From Ixodes scapularis (lineage: Eukaryota > Arthropoda > Arachnida > Ixodida > Ixodidae), in the NCBI RefSeq assembly GCF_016920785.2, contig NW_024609879.1, forward strand, positions 10,851,145-10,915,144: DNA of 64,000 nt. The letters run 5' to 3'. The first letter of the stretch is position 1, and each line of letters begins with the position of its first letter. The position numbers were made by a program, and so were the translations under genes. The notes below the pieces were generated by a model that was given only the letters and a program-made list of their open reading frames with translations, ran no database searches and was not told where the DNA came from. Shown in pieces: positions 22,170 to 32,580 of the stretch.

Positions 22170-23470
22170 ATACTATATTCAAAGAGAGGATGAAGCGGTT
22201 TTGTATTTGAGGAAACACATTTAAATCTTCTTCATTTGACCTCCAGAATCTCACATATCAAAGATATCTGGTAATCTAGTGAATCAAGGTTGCATAGATT
22301 TATTTTTAAAGTATCACTGGAGGCACTCTTTCCCAAAGAATGACGTCACAAAAGGAGCTTTCAAAATCCCTGCTCACGCATCTTCAGCACCAATCAAACC
22401 TATGCACGCACACGCTATTTTTAAAAAGGGGGAAAAAAAGATGTCACGGCTTGTGCCAGTGCCGGAAAACAAACCAAGAAAGCTTGCGATTAGACGCGCG
22501 GCCCTCAAACGGCACATGCTTGGCAGCTGAAAGATCCCATTACGACGTCACTACTGGTCGGATGTCTTTTTTTTGCGTTTTCGCACGTTTAGTTGTATCT
22601 TTGGGGAAAACAAACGTGATATTCAGATTCACGGGATAAGACTACACTACGCTGTTAGCAAGTCCCGTGTACTTGGTGATTATTTGGGGTGAAAAACACG
22701 CTAGTTACACAAATTATCATAACTAACATGTTGAGTGACGGATAATTCGTTCAAAAATCATGCGAGGTTGTAATAAACGTGTTTTGTTTCGGTTACACAC
22801 GCATGACCGTATAGCCGACCTTGAAAACACGCATCACCCCCGGCGGCGACCGCAGCATTGCCGGCTACCGAAGCACCGGAATGCTTGGGGACATACCTGG
22901 AAAGGACCATGGAGACAAATTCCGGGGAAGGAAACATGTCTCGGAGACAGATATGCACCAAAAGCAATTACGCCATGTCACGGGACGGGGCGAACCTTGC
23001 GCTTACCGTACTTGCTGCCATTGATTGTGGTCGATTACCAATGCGGCTTCCCTTATGTCGCCCTTGTTTGTATTTATTTTAGGGGCTTGATAACTGTTTC
23101 TTACACACCACAAATAAAGTTAGGGGTCTAATTAATCGCTCTAAACAGTTACAATCCATATAAAAGCGTGTCCTCGATCTGAACACGTGACATCGCAGTT
23201 GGTTTCGTTTTGGCTTCAACCCTTCTACTGCAAGCGAAGGTGTCGCGGCTTCCCATGCACCCTCCTCAGAATTTACAGCGCTCCGTGGTGGCCAGTGTTT
23301 CTGCAGCTGTAGGCCATCTTTAAGTTAGAGCTGACAGAAAAAATTTGGTCACGGCGCACCGCCGACGTACGCTGGAAGCTAGAGCCGGTTTGCTTTCGTT
23401 GTTTTTATTCGGTCGGAGAAAATCTGAGAACAACGCACGTTTAACATGGCGCCGGTATTGTTTCGGTTGG
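22170..23470. other. no gene recognised
   Basis: Short overlapping frames only. No RNA or element signature is evident by eye. Confidence 0.35.
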
Positions 23471-23479
23471 ACGGAAAGG

Positions 23480-24070
23480 GGGGTAAGCTGCTCGGTTTGC
23501 GAGCACATGTAGCGAAGACGTGACCGGAGCAGTGCCCCTGTGATGTTCCCGGATGACGGAAGGTATCATTCGTAATCGTCGTGTGTGCTTGGAAAGCGAA
23601 GGGAGTCACAGGGTCCACGAGTGCGCAACCACAAGCCAAGGTTCACAACAGCGCTGCGTTGACTTCGGCGATCTCGTTCTGTTTGGTGCAACGAGGCGAT
23701 GCGACAAGAGTTGAAGTGCTCGTGGTGTGTGGTGCGGTGCTTGGAGGTAGAAAGCCACACGGAGTGTGAACTGGTTGTTGTAGGGTAGAGCGACAGAACC
23801 CGTATACGGGCTCAGTCCCGTCGTCGTCAGCTGATCCGGTTCAGCTGGTCCGGGAGGATGCAGCGAGTGTCTTTAAAAGTAAATATTCCTTCGTTTCGTT
23901 TCAAAATGTGGAAGTATCCCGACGCATACCATGAGTAAGAACCTGCGGGCGTTTTCAACAAAATTACGTTGTTTAAATTGGACAATGGACTCCGGACTGT
24001 TGTCCTAGATCTGCCGTTTTTATTCTTCGTGTTGTTGGACTGCGTTGGCACAGTGACGCACACAACTCGA
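23480..24070. repeat. direct repeat, copy 1
   Basis: GCGCAACCACAAGCCAAGGT (23623) matches GCGCAATCACAAGCCAGGAT (24602). CAGCTGATCC-CAGCTGGTC (23829) matches the block at 24818, and GTGTGGAAG-like sequence follows in both. The two copies are offset by about 980 bp and strongly diverged. Confidence 0.45.
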
Positions 24071-24469
24071 GTAGATGATTCGGTCCTACAAATGACCGGT
24101 TAAAACAATTTCAGGGAAAATTAAGCCACCGCTTATATTTTCGTTTAAATATCGTGCGAGTTTGTTGCGCTCATCATGCGGTGTGAATAAATTGGGGCAA
24201 GATTTCCCACCTGCCCACAGATGCATCGACTGAGACCATTTTTTGCGTAGTGAACATAGTGCTTTTTCTTTATTTCGGAAAAAGGCGTTGGTGCATTTAT
24301 TACTGTACAATCCCTTGAGAGTTGAGAAATCGGGGAGAGCGAGCAAGCTTTCCCAACTTTGTCCCTTTGCTCTCTGGCACTGCCGCTATTTTCAGTTTCA
24401 GTAGGTATTTCTACTAGAAGTACAATCTGCCCTAAAGCAGGTAAAAGACAGGGAAAGTCAGGACGGTGC

Positions 24470-25080
24470 GGACTCCGTGTTTTGCGCTTTCGCAAGGTGA
24501 ATGGGTAAACGCTTTTGCGAGGTATGCGGAATATGCAAACGATTTTGTTATGCCCGTCGTTTGCGTCTCTCCAGGAAAGCGAATAAGATTATCTACAAAG
24601 GCGCAATCACAAGCCAGGATTTACGACAACTTCGTTTGCTTCGGTGGTCCGTGTAATTGTATTTTACCCTGCTGTCTGCAACACCGTGTCATGACGAAGT
24701 GCTGGAACGGTCACGGTTTGTGCTGGCCTACCAGTTGACAAAAACCCGCATCGCCCGCATCGGCACCGAGTGCACTTGGGCTGTTGATGCTCAAGCCTTT
24801 CATCCGCGGCTTGTCGCCAGCTGATCCAGCTGGTCAACGGCGAGGTAGCGGCGAGAGTGACCTCTGATGTAAATGTAAATCCTCGTTCATCCAGTTATCC
24901 GGTGTCAAAGTGTGGAAGACGTCCAACGTGTACTGAGGGCGGGAACTACGAGCGTTTTGCCTTGCTTTTATAACCGAAACCATAGCAGCGAGATAACTGC
25001 CTTGCGTTGTCCAAAATAACGAAGCAATAAGTTTCAACAGGTCGAGTACGTCACCGGGGATGTAGGCGAGACGGTGCACA
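24470..25080. repeat. direct repeat, copy 2
   Basis: Same-orientation partner of 23480-24070. On the minus strand an 81-codon frame (24834-25079) has no recognised domain. Confidence 0.45.
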
Positions 25081-25089
25081 CTGTGTAAA

Positions 25090-26265
25090 CGCCTGCACTA
25101 TTCACGAGTGGTACCAGGAAAATGACGTCAACAGAGAAGGAGTTCGCGATTCAGCATAATGCAGTGCCACGGGCTCGTGAATCTTCGAAATTCGAAATAA
25201 TAACAATACTAAAAAAAAACGCATTAGCGCCACACTAGTGATCACGAATAACACCGGTCACGAACTCCCGAGCCCCACCGCTCCACTCAGCACCGACACG
25301 ACATACGACAACAAACTGCATCAAAGCGACCGAAAAGTGAAGGCGTCTGCTCCCGTACTGCAACTAGCGGAAGTGAAGTGTTGAGCGGATGTCCTTCACA
25401 AAAATATATAAAAAATGCCTTGCGCAAGGCTCATTTCCATTTAGTATTAATTACATAATAATAAAGTCCCAATATATATATTTTTTTTAAATCTGATTCA
25501 AGCTAGTCGGACTGCTCATAACACTGGTCTAGCGTGAAAATAAGAAAAATTTCAACTTCTTCATGACGGGTTTAATATTTATTGTTAACACATAGTTATC
25601 TTTGGCAACGGACTAACATTATAGATTTTGCCTCCATACTTTTTAAATGCAAACAATTTTTACGTAGGGCTGTCCATTGCGCCGTGTTTTGCGTATTCTT
25701 CTATAAATCTGTAACGGTCAGCGACTAAAGAGCTCACCCGCACATGTCAAGCTTATATACTCCGCGGGGAGAAAAGCCTGTTGAATAGGAAGTGTCGGGA
25801 GCAGTGTCAGGTGTTGTGTTTGTGTATATGTCAACGCTGTGTAATGCAACAATTCGTGTTGTCTGCGATGATGTGGGTTTGCTGTCCACTCGTCATTGGT
25901 CGTAGCGTATTAACAAAACTCTTTATTTTTTATAGACCGCTCCAAATCTCACAAGGTGGCGCAAGTTACCGCCCGATTCGAAATAGTTTGCTCAAGTTAT
26001 TTGTCCATGTAAATTCGTCATTCGTGTTTCTGTCTAGTGGCTCAATCGTAGCTACCGACGCCGCCGTCCGCCGACGACGACGCACGTACGTACGTACCTT
26101 TGCACGTAGCTACGTCCGCCGTTTGGAGACTGTTTAGTGTCTATAAAAGACATCGAACGAGAACAAACGCCGCCCTGTGTGCTCTCAATTCAGCTGAAAG
26201 GCGCGCGGCTCGCTGGGCTCGTCTTTCGCCTGTTCTCGCCTGCTGGCCGCCATGTTTTATGAGCT
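25090..26265. other. no gene recognised; CGTA microsatellite near 26083-26097
   Basis: Contains GACGACGACG and CGTACGTACGTACC simple sequence around 26070-26100. No supported gene. Confidence 0.35.
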
Positions 26266-26269
26266 CGCT

Positions 26270-26450
26270 CAGCCAACACGCTCAACCGTGTTTAGCGGAA
26301 GAAAAACACGGTGTATCGTGTTAAGTTTACACGATAACTCATGTATAGATGAAAAACCCACATGGCTGCGTGTAAAACGAACACGATTCGACGTGTCCGC
26401 TATCGGACAACGGTTTACACGTCTGGGCGTGTTATTTTTGCTAACAATGT
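26270..26450. repeat. hairpin-rich segment, type with ACACG/CGTGT words
   Basis: Alternating complementary words (CCGTGTTT-AAACACGG, ATCGTGTTA-TTACACGAT, GTAAAACGAACACG) allow several nested hairpins. The composition resembles the segments at 51041-51310 and 60020-60265. Confidence 0.4.
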
Positions 26451-26454
26451 AGAA

Positions 26455-27085
26455 TCAACCTCCATCTAGCTTTCTGAAAGAAGTAATGCACTTCCCCTTA
26501 ATAAGCCGACTTATCATTACAATTAGCCCATTATACCATGCCCCCTATCCCTATAACTCACGTGCACAGACCGCGTAAGTGTAGCTTTTACGGCGTTTTT
26601 CAACAAATCTGTAAAGCATACAAAGAACACCCTATAGCATGTCCCCTAATACGATACGACTGTATGGTTCCTTCCTCACTCGAATCCTTCAAGAGACACT
26701 CGCAGACATCCAGTGTTCCATTGGAATGCTGGATGTCAGCGAGTCTCTACATCAGTGAGTGGTTTCACACAAGCATGATGTTTACACACCAGTCAGCTCT
26801 TTTCCAAGGCCCTCCAGGCGCACTAAGAGCAGAGACGAAATGTAGTGACCTGGTAACTTTGGTTGCAGGTATTTATTTTTAGAAGAATCGCATGCAGATA
26901 AGCTGAACTTTGCTTAAAAGATGATAATTATAGATTCAATACTGAACAAAGGTGTCCCTTGAACTGTCAGACCAAACTCCCACTTCTGCCGCTCAGGAGT
27001 TCCTAACTTGTGCGTAGAGGATCATCACAACCCAGATTTGTGCTGCGGGCTCGCCTGCGACATAAAAATTGAATAAACACGAGAT
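26455..27085. other. no gene; strong hairpin at 26693-26747
   Basis: The only structured item is a 55-nt inverted repeat: GAGACACTCGCAGACATCC pairs with its near-perfect complement ending at 26747 around a tiny central loop (TTCC-ATT-GGAA). Confidence 0.4.
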
Positions 27086-27089
27086 GAAA

Positions 27090-27500
27090 AATGAAAGACG
27101 TTTACAATTCTCTGTAATGCGAAATTTGAGCCCAGCTCTTGGGGAGGAGGATGGGAGGGTATGCCACTCCTCCCCCTCCCCTCTTCCTCTTCTGCTCCCT
27201 CCCATTTAGCGGGAAATTTCTCTATATTGATCAGGAAAATTTTCTCACAAAATTTACCAGGGAAATTGATGTCACGTGACCTCAACACACATTCAGTTTT
27301 CCCCCTAAATGTGGTGGGGAAAATGGCGTAACATGAGTTTGTGTCACGTCAGCCAGAAACAAATAGTTTCTCCACTAGATTTAGCTGGAACATTATGGTC
27401 AAATGACCTCTACATTAATTCAATTTCCTGCCCAGTTTAGCGGGTAGTTACGCTGATGGTGACGCCACGAAACGAGCACCTAAGAGCTGCGCCCTAAAAA
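27090..27500. repeat. repeat cassette, second copy with different core
   Basis: Shares its outer flanks with 20610-21155 (TTTACAATTCTCTGTAATGC on the left; CGAAACGAGCACCTAAGAGC on the right). Instead of the E-box minisatellite it holds pyrimidine/purine-rich DNA and several loosely repeated lines containing ATTTAGC-GG and GTCA-GTGAC. A single perfect GTCACGTGAC starts at 27271. Confidence 0.5.
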
Positions 27501-27504
27501 AACT

Positions 27505-29170
27505 AAATGGCTCACATGAAATAAAGTGCTAATTAGAGATCAGAAAAAAAAAGAGAATTTAAGATAACGCTTTAATATCATTTCTTTTGTCCGTTATCAA
27601 ATACTTTGAATTCAAGAAATGTTTATTTCTTTATGCATGCCCAGAGAACCCCTCCCAGTTTCAACATGAATGCGATAAATCAGTCTAGACTAGACCTTGT
27701 AAAACATAATTCACATGAAAATGAATGTTTGCTACATAGTCTTGCATGGGTCGGTGGCTCAGATCTCTAAATATATTTGTAGTGATGAGCGTTCTTGAAT
27801 AAAACTTTTAGGCTTTGAATTTCACAGTTTAAATATCCATGAGGAACACTATGTCATTGATTTTTTTTGTGACATATCATAAATTTCAAAGCACTGTCAT
27901 CCTCGCAAACTTCAAAGAGTTTCCATTTTTTAGCGTCGCCTGGGGGTGCTATTCTGATACCCAAAGAGCCCTCTTTAACAAAATTTTGTCTATAGAGCTT
28001 TTTCTTGGTTTTTAACTCACATGACAGATTCGGTAGCTTGTATTTTCACTCGGAATCACCACTGCTATATATAGATGTAATAGTGAAAGACAAGATATAT
28101 GGGCTGGAATACTGCTCAACAAGTACAGATGCGAAGAAAAGTACTGCCGAAAACTCAAATCTCATTATAAAAATTATTCGGTTGAATACAGACAACAATT
28201 ATGGATATGGTCATGAATACAGTTAGCACATTCAATATGAAGTATATGTGTCAGACACGCACTCAAAGAAAGCTGTTGCATTTATATTCATGCAAATTAC
28301 TTCGGAGAACCAAGCGCTGCAGTCTGCGGAGGGAGTTCGGTGAATGAGTCCACCGAAAATGAGTGTAGACGGAAAAAGCAGTTCGATCTGCGATAATGAG
28401 CATTACATGAGCAAGTGGCGTGTCATTATTACTTTAACATTGCCGACTGCTTCTTATAGATTTAAAGAAACTGTCAGCCGCGTCATTCGGTGAGTTCCGT
28501 CCGTACAATACAGGGTTTGGTTCTCTCGAATGTTCTGCGAGAAAGTTGATGAACTGGAAATGTCTAGGATAGTTCTAGAAAAACTATTTCCAGAATCTTA
28601 TCTCATCATCATAAAGAATATGAAAACTTTCTAGAAACAAGGTCAGGACAGGAGTTCAATAAAAGAAATACTTAGTTTTGCTAAACCATCTTGCTGTAGT
28701 AAATGTATAAAGTTCCCCTAGGTAGAGCTAATCATTACGGATGATTGTGCCCATTGCTAGGCCTAAAATTTAATTTGCGGCCTACAACATTTATAGAATC
28801 AACCAACTCTGAATACCAACTCCCTTGACATTAAAGTCTGGTCTCACAATGACTGTACGCAAACATCCACATAATAATTTCCATGAACTTATATATTTCA
28901 AGAGAATACTTGGTGCGAGCTGTTTAGAAAACCATAACACTTTTTAATACTAATAGAAAGCCTGTAGTGTGCCACAAATTAAGCAGTTTTCACTTCATTA
29001 TGAAGAGCAATTGCACTTCTGTGAATCGTAAAACTAGGCCTGCACTGAATTGCTTTCTTAAGTTGAGCGCGCTCTGCTCTGTTCACTATATAAATCCTTG
29101 CAGAGCTGAGAATGTGCAAGTTCGTGTTTTTTTATACTTCACATCTCCTACTGCTGGGCGCGACAGGTAC
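27505..29170. other. no gene recognised
   Basis: AT-rich. A plus-strand frame at 28005-28226 is open but unrecognised. Confidence 0.35.
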
Positions 29171-29174
29171 ATAA

Positions 29175-29554
29175 AGGCCCGTTCACACTCTTGCGACCTC
29201 TTAAACCTGGGTTCCTTAAAACTTCTTAAACCAGAGAACACACTGGGGCCATCTATTGGGGAGCAGTGTAAACTCAGTGGTCCCGCATATTGTTTCTATT
29301 TCTCGCGCACTATCCTTTCTTTCCTGGCTTGAAAAACTTTTGTCAATGTTATAAACGAGCCTTTCTGTGGGTATTACGCACATTTGACCTCGGAAATCCC
29401 GCAAAACCTTCGCTCTTGTGAAATGCAGTTCCAGGGTCACCGCAAAGATGGCGCCACAATGCCAGTGTGTTCCCTCATTCTAAAAACATTTAAGAAGTTT
29501 TAAGAGATCTCGTCTCTCTCGGTCGTACTCGGTCGCAAGAGTGTGAACGGGCCT
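29175..29554. mobile_element. PIF/Harbinger-type MITE, 380 bp
   Basis: The left end AGGCCCGTTCACACTCTTGC is perfectly mirrored at the right end. TAA is present immediately outside both ends (29172-29174 and 29555-29557). A 3-bp TWA target duplication plus a G/C-rich TIR of this type is the hallmark of the PIF/Harbinger superfamily. The arms extend about 60 bp with gaps. There is no transposase, so the copy is non-autonomous. Confidence 0.7.
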
Positions 29555-29929
29555 TAAGATTGATGACACAAACGTAACACAATGATTATTTTAAGAATTT
29601 GTTTGCGTATAGCAGGGGTGACGCCAGCTGCGGGATGATATTTTTGTGACACCGTTAAACCTGTTCTGCGGACTTCACATTATTCATATGTTAATCATGT
29701 CTGCAGACTCCTTTTTGGAATTGGAACTCCATCCAACCCAAGATTTGAATATGCCTTTTGCATTTTAGGCTTAGTAGTGCTTTTGCTGTTTCACTTAAGG
29801 AATAGGTAAGAGGAATGCTTATTTCGAGTGGCATACCTAACACCTGGTGGCACGAGGACTCCCCTGTCGCGACGCTAATCAAAAGTCACTGGCAGGAAGA
29901 TGCTGAGATGCTCTTGTTGCTGGGATTAC

Positions 29930-30018
29930 CTCCCCCATGGTCCTGGCCAGACCACAGAAGAAGATTGAGTCCAAGCCTGTGGCCACTAGGATCTCCAGAT
30001 CTTGAGGCACCCAGGTAG
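29930..30018 (-). CDS. candidate internal exon, unrecognised protein
   Basis: On the minus strand a long pyrimidine tract ending TTTTCAG (30021-30019) precedes an 89-nt open stretch ending at the donor GTAATC. The frame set by the splice phases gives T-W-V-P-Q-D-L-E-I-L-V-A-T-G-L-D-S-I-F-F, then C-G-L-A-R-T-M-G-E. This composition is typical of conserved protein rather than noise. I cannot name a family. It joins in phase with the candidate exon at 30160-30185. Without other exons or a search it remains a hypothesis. Confidence 0.3.
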
Positions 30019-30159
30019 CTGAAAATAAAAAAAAAACAAATCACAGTCAAGTACTTGGCAGAGATGCTTTACAATGAATAGCATCATCTTGAGTAATCAG
30101 CACATAGATGCTTTTATTTCTATAGTTTGTGCTTGTGCTTATAAAAAAAAAAACTGCAC

Positions 30160-30185
30160 CTTCGCTGCCGCAGCCATAGTCTCCC
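30160..30185 (-). CDS. candidate 26-nt micro-exon
   Basis: Minus strand: an acceptor ending CCTTGTCCTCAG precedes 26 nt read as G-D-Y-G-C-G-S-E plus one base, then donor GTGCAG. The leftover base combines with the first two bases of the exon at 30018 to make Ala, keeping the frame. The splice signals look good, but the length makes chance occurrence likely. Confidence 0.2.
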
Positions 30186-30189
30186 CTGA

Positions 30190-31180
30190 GGACAAGGACA
30201 TGTAGGCATTGAAATGATGGGTACCTAATTAAGGCAAATGATTAAACGCCTTCGTTTAACCGTATTTTGCGCCAACCTGGGAGATTTCTGTAGAATATTC
30301 ACAGTCAGCTGTAAAGACTATAGAACACTACCACTGCAATGGTAATATTTTCCTACCCTCATGCTCAACAAGTGTCGAGTGGGGATACAACTCCAGTTCA
30401 TGCACTCACTGAGCATGAGGGTAGAGTGTGCCAGCAGAAGGCAGGTGTCTACATAGAAAGATTTTAGTTTACCGCTCCAAGAGGCTGACCAGTAAAAATG
30501 GGTACTACTCTAAGCAAAATGTCAAAAAAGCGCCGATCTCGACTTGGCACTAACAGTTTCACACTGTATCTATTTTACTGACTAAAGGGTACTCAATCAT
30601 TATTTCCAGCTACCTAATAAAACTAAATATTCTTCCCTGCTTCCTTTTTAGGAAAATCTCTAAATTTACAAGAACTATTAAAACAACTGCTAAAAGTAAA
30701 AAAAAAATGCAAAACCAAAAATTGAATTTGGTTGCTCTCCGGTAGCAAGACATCTATTGCAGGCAGACCTGCAGAATGAGCAAGCAGTCTAAGAAGCAGG
30801 GTATGTTCTATATATCGTCTTTTCTTTTCGTGCGGCAGTAAGTGCTGGAAGGAGGTTTTACGACATTTATTTTTCACAACCCAAGTTCTTGCAATCAATT
30901 GAGAACAAGTTCGAGCAGTGAACTTGTCTTCGCCACTGGCATAACGTTTTAGTGTCGCCCATGGAGACTCAAATAAATGTGTAAATAAAAAAAAGACAAA
31001 CCTTCGTAAAAAAATCTGTAACTTTGGCAAAGAAAAGTTATTTTGACAAAATATGTGGGGTACAGTTGTACAGCGTCTATTCGTGCACTTATTCAATTTT
31101 GAAGCGCATCGGCGACAATGAAAAGGAAACGCCCAAGTACCATTAAGAGAAAGACAGAAAGGATGCCTACCTACACCAGA
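30190..31180. other. no gene recognised
   Basis: Intron-like AT-rich DNA. A minus-strand frame of 157 codons (30623-31096) shows no recognised motif. Confidence 0.35.
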
Positions 31181-31189
31181 AAACTTTAG

Positions 31190-31328
31190 GACGACGACGT
31201 GCAGGAAACTCTGGTGAGGCTCTCGGAGTGACTCCCTGCAATAGCCCTGCGCTGATCACAGAACAAGGTCCGGTCAGAGATTGCAGCCTTAAGGTGCTTC
31301 ATGCCATAAAGTTCTAGAAGCTGCTGCA
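31190..31328 (-). CDS. possible exon, strand uncertain
   Basis: After a minus-strand acceptor ending CCAATTGCAG the frame reads Q-L-L-E-L-Y-G-M-K-H-L-K-A-A-I-S-D-R-T, then L-F-C-D-Q-R-R-A-I-A-G, and reaches TAA after 45 codons. The plus strand is also open over most of this stretch with a donor-like GTGAGG at 31211, so the strand is not settled. It could belong to the same minus-strand gene as 30160-29930 or be chance. Confidence 0.2.
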
Positions 31329-32045
31329 ATTGGAAGTAAAGTGCATTTCATTTCTCTGCAGAACGGAGAGATTAATAGTTAGCATGCATTCATTAGGTGA
31401 TACTGCCATGAATGCGCCTACTTTTCAATGCAGCTCTATATCATCAAATTGTTAACTATGCCGGGCAACACTAAAAACTGCAAGCATTATACCAAACTAT
31501 CTCAGCTTAATGTTAACCGCGGCAGAAGCTTCAAGCCATCCTTGCGAATTAAGTGCAGAAAGCAAGCCCTGTGACCTTGTAGATGGACGCCATGGTACGT
31601 CGAGATTATAATCACGTCTCACGCTGTTTTTCCTGCAATGGTTTGTAGTGGTCAAACGTCGTCCAGCTTAAAGAGATACAACGTATAGACGTTTATGAGT
31701 GGGGCCCTGGCCAAGTCTTCAGCTACATTGCGAGGTAGGTACTCAGACGTTTATTTATTTATTTATTTATTTAACAATACTGCAGGCCCCGCTAGGGCCC
31801 CGGCAGGGGTGGACGTGTAATACATAGTACAGGAAATAATGAAAAGGGGAAATGTTTAATACAATGAAACAACACTTTACACCGAAAAAATAGCAATAAA
31901 TAGAGATATCAAATCAATCCGTCAGGTTTGTAGAGCTGGTAGATGTTCAAGAAAGTCATCCGGCGATCAGCTGTCGACGATCTCTTTAGGGAGTCCATTC
32001 CAATCAGTTATTGTTTTTGGAAAAAAGGAGTTTCTGAAAGTGTTA

Positions 32046-32580
32046 AGCGCGATCCAAACCAACGCTTCTTTTTGCGCCTGTAGGTCGTGCGGCTGCGGAT
32101 GTGACGCATTTTCGTGACGTCGCGCCGCTTCTTCGCTCCTTCCGGGCGCGCACGAAGAAGTTGGTTGATTTCAACTTCTTTCTCAAGCCGCACAAAAAAG
32201 CTCGGTGACGTAGCAGGCCGCGCCTGTGTCCCGGCCAATCGGTGGAGGGCAAGCTAGTTCCGGCTCCGCGTTTCTCGCCGTCTGGCTGCCCTCTCCTCCC
32301 CCCCCCCCCCCCCCCCCTTTTATTCTCTTCCAACATGACAACGCGATCTCTCTCCCTCTCTCTTTCTCTCGCCGGCCAGTCTGTCGGTGTTGCACTTTGC
32401 TTGTGCGCTCGTGCCTGCGTGCGCGCGTGCGCCCCCGCCCGTAGCTGGCCCGTCCAAACCAAAGCGCACGCTTCTGACTCAGAAAGCGCGCCCGGAAACA
32501 GCAAAAACGACGCGGAATGCGTCACATCCGCAGCCGCACGACCTACAGGCGCAAAAAGAAGCGTTGGTTTGGATCGCGCT
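32046..32580. mobile_element. 535-bp MITE with 65-bp perfect inverted repeats, PIF/Harbinger-like
   Basis: The first 65 bases (starting AGCGCGATCCAAACC) are the exact reverse complement of the last 65. Imperfect pairing continues inward through CCGGGCGCGC. TTA flanks both sides (32043-32045 and 32581-32583). Removing the element with one TTA copy restores an uninterrupted LINE frame reading R-S-N-N-N-T-F-R-N-S-F-F. The centre holds a C-run (32297-32317) and a CT-rich tract. There is no transposase gene. The TTA/TAA duplication suggests PIF/Harbinger. Perfect arms suggest a fairly recent arrival. Confidence 0.85.
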
